Positions 61,037 through 64,000 of a stretch of DNA of 64,000 nt are shown here, in pieces (positions within the stretch are counted from its first letter, which is position 1; each line of letters starts with the position of its first letter). The notes beneath the pieces are model-generated. The model saw nothing but the letters and a program-made list of their open reading frames with translations, had not been told where the DNA came from and ran no database searches. The DNA is taken from contig CM054114.1 of NCBI GenBank assembly GCA_028673005.1, positions 10,943,108 to 11,007,107 of the forward strand, given 5' to 3'. The stretch comes from Tanypteryx hageni. Lineage: Eukaryota > Arthropoda > Insecta > Odonata > Petaluridae. Made by a program: the position numbers and the translations under genes.

Positions 61037-61518
61037 GGTTCGTTTTAGTTAGTGTTCTTAATAACTGATAGCGTTCAGTATAATTTAAAATTCAATAAAC
61101 AATAAAGCACAGAATATTAAAGGTAGCAATGAAAAACAAGTATGAAGTGCAAGTAGCAATTGCGTATGTAGCCAGCAGATAATTCTACCCAAAAGTCAAA
61201 TCAATTCAACATTTTTTTTAATTATGGAATTTGAGAATTCAGCTAATTATAATTAGGTGAATATTAATTTATTTCTTGAAATGTAAAATATGGGAAGGGA
61301 TCCTCTAAATTTACCAATTGAAACTCGAATGTCTAATTACTTCATTCGCTACTTTTATTGTCATTCAATTGTATGCGATTATTATAAGCAATTAATTTGT
61401 ATTTCACTAATATCATGTTTTTATTCAGTTTTCTTTAATATTTTTCTGCTTTATTTACTATTGAATTTTAAATTCTACTGAACGCTATCAGTTATTAAGA
61501 GCACTAACTAAACGAACC
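61037..61518. mobile_element. Inverted-repeat (foldback/MITE) element, about 480 bp
   Basis: The left arm 61037-61122 begins GGTTCGTTTTAGTTAGTG and the right arm 61434-61518, read inverted, begins GGTTCGTTTAGTTAGTG. The arms match almost completely for about 80 bases, through AATAACTGATAGCGTTCAGT and AATTTAAAATTCAATA. The 310-bp centre has no domain; a 63-codon frame there is AT-rich noise. Flanking target duplication is not clear. Confidence 0.75.
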
Positions 61519-61519
61519 T

Positions 61520-64000
61520 TAGGTGGTGACTTTTACCGCTTTCACTTTTGAGTAACAGTTATTTTGTATAATCTTACATAAACTTCAGTGATTGTTTCAG
61601 ATAGACTTAGTGACGCACACAAGCTCGATATTTATTAGTATATTTATGAAATAAGTGCAAAGTGTCTTTCATAATAGCAGCTGTAAAATATAGGTAAATA
61701 ATAACTTCTAAATAATTTCTTAAGTCAATTGCATGTTATTTTTTCTAAATTGGCATATATGACCAAATATTCGTCTATCCATCAGATGAATCTCGATTCT
61801 TGTTTCACGGTATACTGACATATACACCATATTCCTATGGAAACCTTTTCCTACCTCTAATTAATAAATAACACTACATCCTTTATCGTAATGTGAACGT
61901 GATGAAAGAACTATTTGAAAATTCCTTTGAATATGACGGCTAATACAATCTAAGTAGTTCAGTTCTGTACTCCACGTGCATAGTTATTCATGTTGGTTTT
62001 TAATTTAATCCTGTCATTTAACATGTATAAAAAATTTTTGAGTGTAGTATCGAGATATCGAGGCCGTAATGAATATCATATCAAGTGGAATTTTGCAAAA
62101 AAAATGTTCTTTGAATACATTTTCACCTTTAACTTTGAGCTAGAGATCGTTGATAATCCAAACGGGCACTATGAAGTCGGCAAAATATCTCTTCCTTAGA
62201 TAAAACTGTAATTCGATGATTTAGTTGTTTGGATAAAAGAATCAATTTCACTGATGTTAGCAAAGAAAGAATAGACGACTAGCGTAAATTAATATATAGG
62301 AGTATTTCTATAAAATTATAGGTGCATTATTAAAAATACTCGAGCGCTTGTGATCTGCTTCGCATCGTATAAAAATTTTTATTCGGTCACTTAAAATAAT
62401 AAAAAAATTATTATTGTTCTTCATTTGTTTTTAAATTTTAAAATTGAGAAGTCATCATAATTTTAAAAAATAAATGTATTGTACTGTATACTATCATTAT
62501 ATGTATATATATAATGATAGTACACAATAAAATAAATGATATTTGAAAATAAGTTACAATGAAATCACAAAGATTAATAAACAAAAGCTTAATTAAGGAA
62601 ATAACAAAAGTAACATATTATGTCGGCGATTATTGACGGTTTATTGCACGTTCCCGATTTTGTGAATAATTTTTTCTCTGTTGTATAATTTTGTTTTGAT
62701 TTTGAGAATGTTTTAAAATAGTCTGATCAGGATTTGCAGAATAATAATTTTGTTATAGTTGAAGAATAATTTGCTGGTTTTGTATTCTAGTTGCGAAGTA
62801 TTTCCTATTTCTTTCACGATAAGCTTCCATGTGTTCTTTTGGTTTTTGGCGGTCATCGACCATTTTCTTGAGTATTTAGTAATAACAAAAAAATAATAAT
62901 GATGAGAAATAATTAATCTTAATTTATAATAGTATTTTTTAGATTTATTTCAAGTGCCTACAAATATGATGAACTGAACTTGTTGGTTTTTTTTTAAACT
63001 TCTTCGTAATAAATTCACTTTGGCATTCCACACACTAAAAAGAAAAATCTTTTGAAATTTTAAAAAGTAAACACAACAATAATGATAGTATGTATAGTGT
63101 TGCCGTCATTTCACCCGAAAACGCCAAAATAAAAGTGAAAAATGGAAGTTTATTTACTAACACAATTGAATCTCGAAATTTTAGAATGGTATGGTCGGCA
63201 AGCTAACATATCATTGAAATGGAAATATTTTATCAAAACGTGATTTTAATGTTACATATGAGGTATTTCAAATTGAAAGCGAAAATAAACGAGAATAATA
63301 AGAAATTTGATTCATTTTTCCCTTAAAACAGTCCTGGGCCGAGTATCAAAGGCTATTTTTTCTAATTCTAAATTTCAAATTAAATCGATTTTTATGTTAT
63401 CTAATTAGAAAAAGAAACTGTCCCCTGGGGAATTTAATTTTCTATAACTTTATTTGAATCATTTTCCCATATAATGCAATGTTTAAGAGATATTTTAAAA
63501 ACAAATTTTTTAGCTGTCACTACCTATCGGCGATTATTATTAACAATTGACGCTTAATTACGTCTTAGTAACACTCCTTTTTATTTTCTTAATTGTTGGA
63601 GATTCCTGGCTATATCCAATAACAATAATCTGTTCTTTGTCAAGTCTTTAAATTTTTCTCACAGTAACTTAAAATATTCATTATCATTTAACCTATTTGG
63701 AATTTTTAGAAATATTACAGGTATGGTGAAAGTCACGTGGTGGCCACATCAGATTTTTTGGAATGGCAGACAGTGAAACGATAAAAGATTTTAGAAAAAC
63801 AACTCATCAATATCACATGTATTCTGCTTCAAATTAGAGGAGGCTGAAAAATGTGTATTTGTAGCAGATCTGCATAGTCACGCTTTCTTCAGTTGTAACC
63901 TATTGCTTTGTCTGATCAACACGTCGCAGTAAAAACAAATTGTGTAAGCACTAAAATATTTTGCTTGGTTAAATAGTCATTACAGATATTAATAGAATAA
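61520..64000. other. AT-rich non-coding DNA
   Basis: It contains a short perfect palindrome at 62488-62523 (ATACTATCATTATAT with inverse ATATAATGATAGTA). The same ATAATGATAGTATG recurs in one orientation at about 63080. No genes recognised. Confidence 0.45.

Noticed and set aside
1..64000. CRISPR arrays, rRNA genes, operons or bacterial promoters
   Set aside because: No regularly spaced direct repeats, rRNA-like blocks or dense gene packing; the DNA is clearly from an animal nuclear genome.

Overview
The window looks like arthropod nuclear DNA, most likely from an insect. It is AT-rich with long introns or intergenic stretches, many (TA)n and (TG)n microsatellites, CpG-rich GA/CT-biased islands, and a broad mix of decayed transposable elements. 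These include an APE-type LINE of the 'endonuclease-reverse transcriptase' kind, Helitron, hAT (KIAA1586-like), Penelope-like pieces, tRNA-derived SINEs and foldback elements. I find no complete host protein-coding gene. Operons, ribosome binding sites and bacterial-type features do not apply. The organism assignment is an inference from repeat content only.

Layout. 1-0.9 kb is plain AT-rich DNA. 0.9-4.2 kb is a GC/CpG-rich block with purine and pyrimidine tracts. 4.2-8.8 kb is AT-rich. 8.85-9.90 kb is an unusual element (E1) whose ends are built of short palindromic repeats. 10.58-11.32 kb is a cluster of three related repeat units in direct and inverted order, separated by (TA)n tracts; one unit carries a hammerhead-like core. 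11.4-23.6 kb is mostly AT-rich and holds SINE/tRNA-like pieces, a small hAT-type MITE (17.19-17.28 kb), a DUF4817-like helix-turn-helix remnant (20.45-20.64 kb) and a Helitron N-terminal remnant broken by an inversion (22.16-22.79 kb). Two CpG-rich islets at 15.84-15.99 and 23.66-23.80 kb end in strong splice donors and may be host exons. 26.2-29.96 kb is a large CpG-rich, GA/CT-rich island that could be a promoter or first exon. 30.83-32.03 kb is an internally deleted Helitron helicase remnant, followed at 32.10-32.73 kb by E2, which shares the architecture of E1. 33.6-37.6 kb is again GC-rich with long purine/pyrimidine tracts.

The second half is dominated by transposons. A near-intact LINE lies at 38.83-41.75 kb on the minus strand. 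A decayed 3' fragment of a related LINE is at 43.97-44.50 kb (minus), and a 5'-truncated copy is at 51.29-53.22 kb (plus). A hAT-derived KIAA1586-like pseudogene is at 48.56-50.76 kb. A Penelope-like hammerhead footprint is at 55.15-55.29 kb. A palindrome with 478-bp arms built on the 5' half of a DNA-transposon-like gene lies at 56.9-58.74 kb, and an inverted-repeat element of about 480 bp at 61.04-61.52 kb.

The best candidates for something not well described are three. First, E1 and E2 appear to be two diverged non-autonomous families sharing TGTYACGG-like termini, subterminal palindromic arrays and an internal CGGGTTGGG module. Second, the head-to-head palindrome has one arm that is an edited copy of the other, lacking 263 bp. 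Third, two LINE copies carry the same frameshift at the same place.
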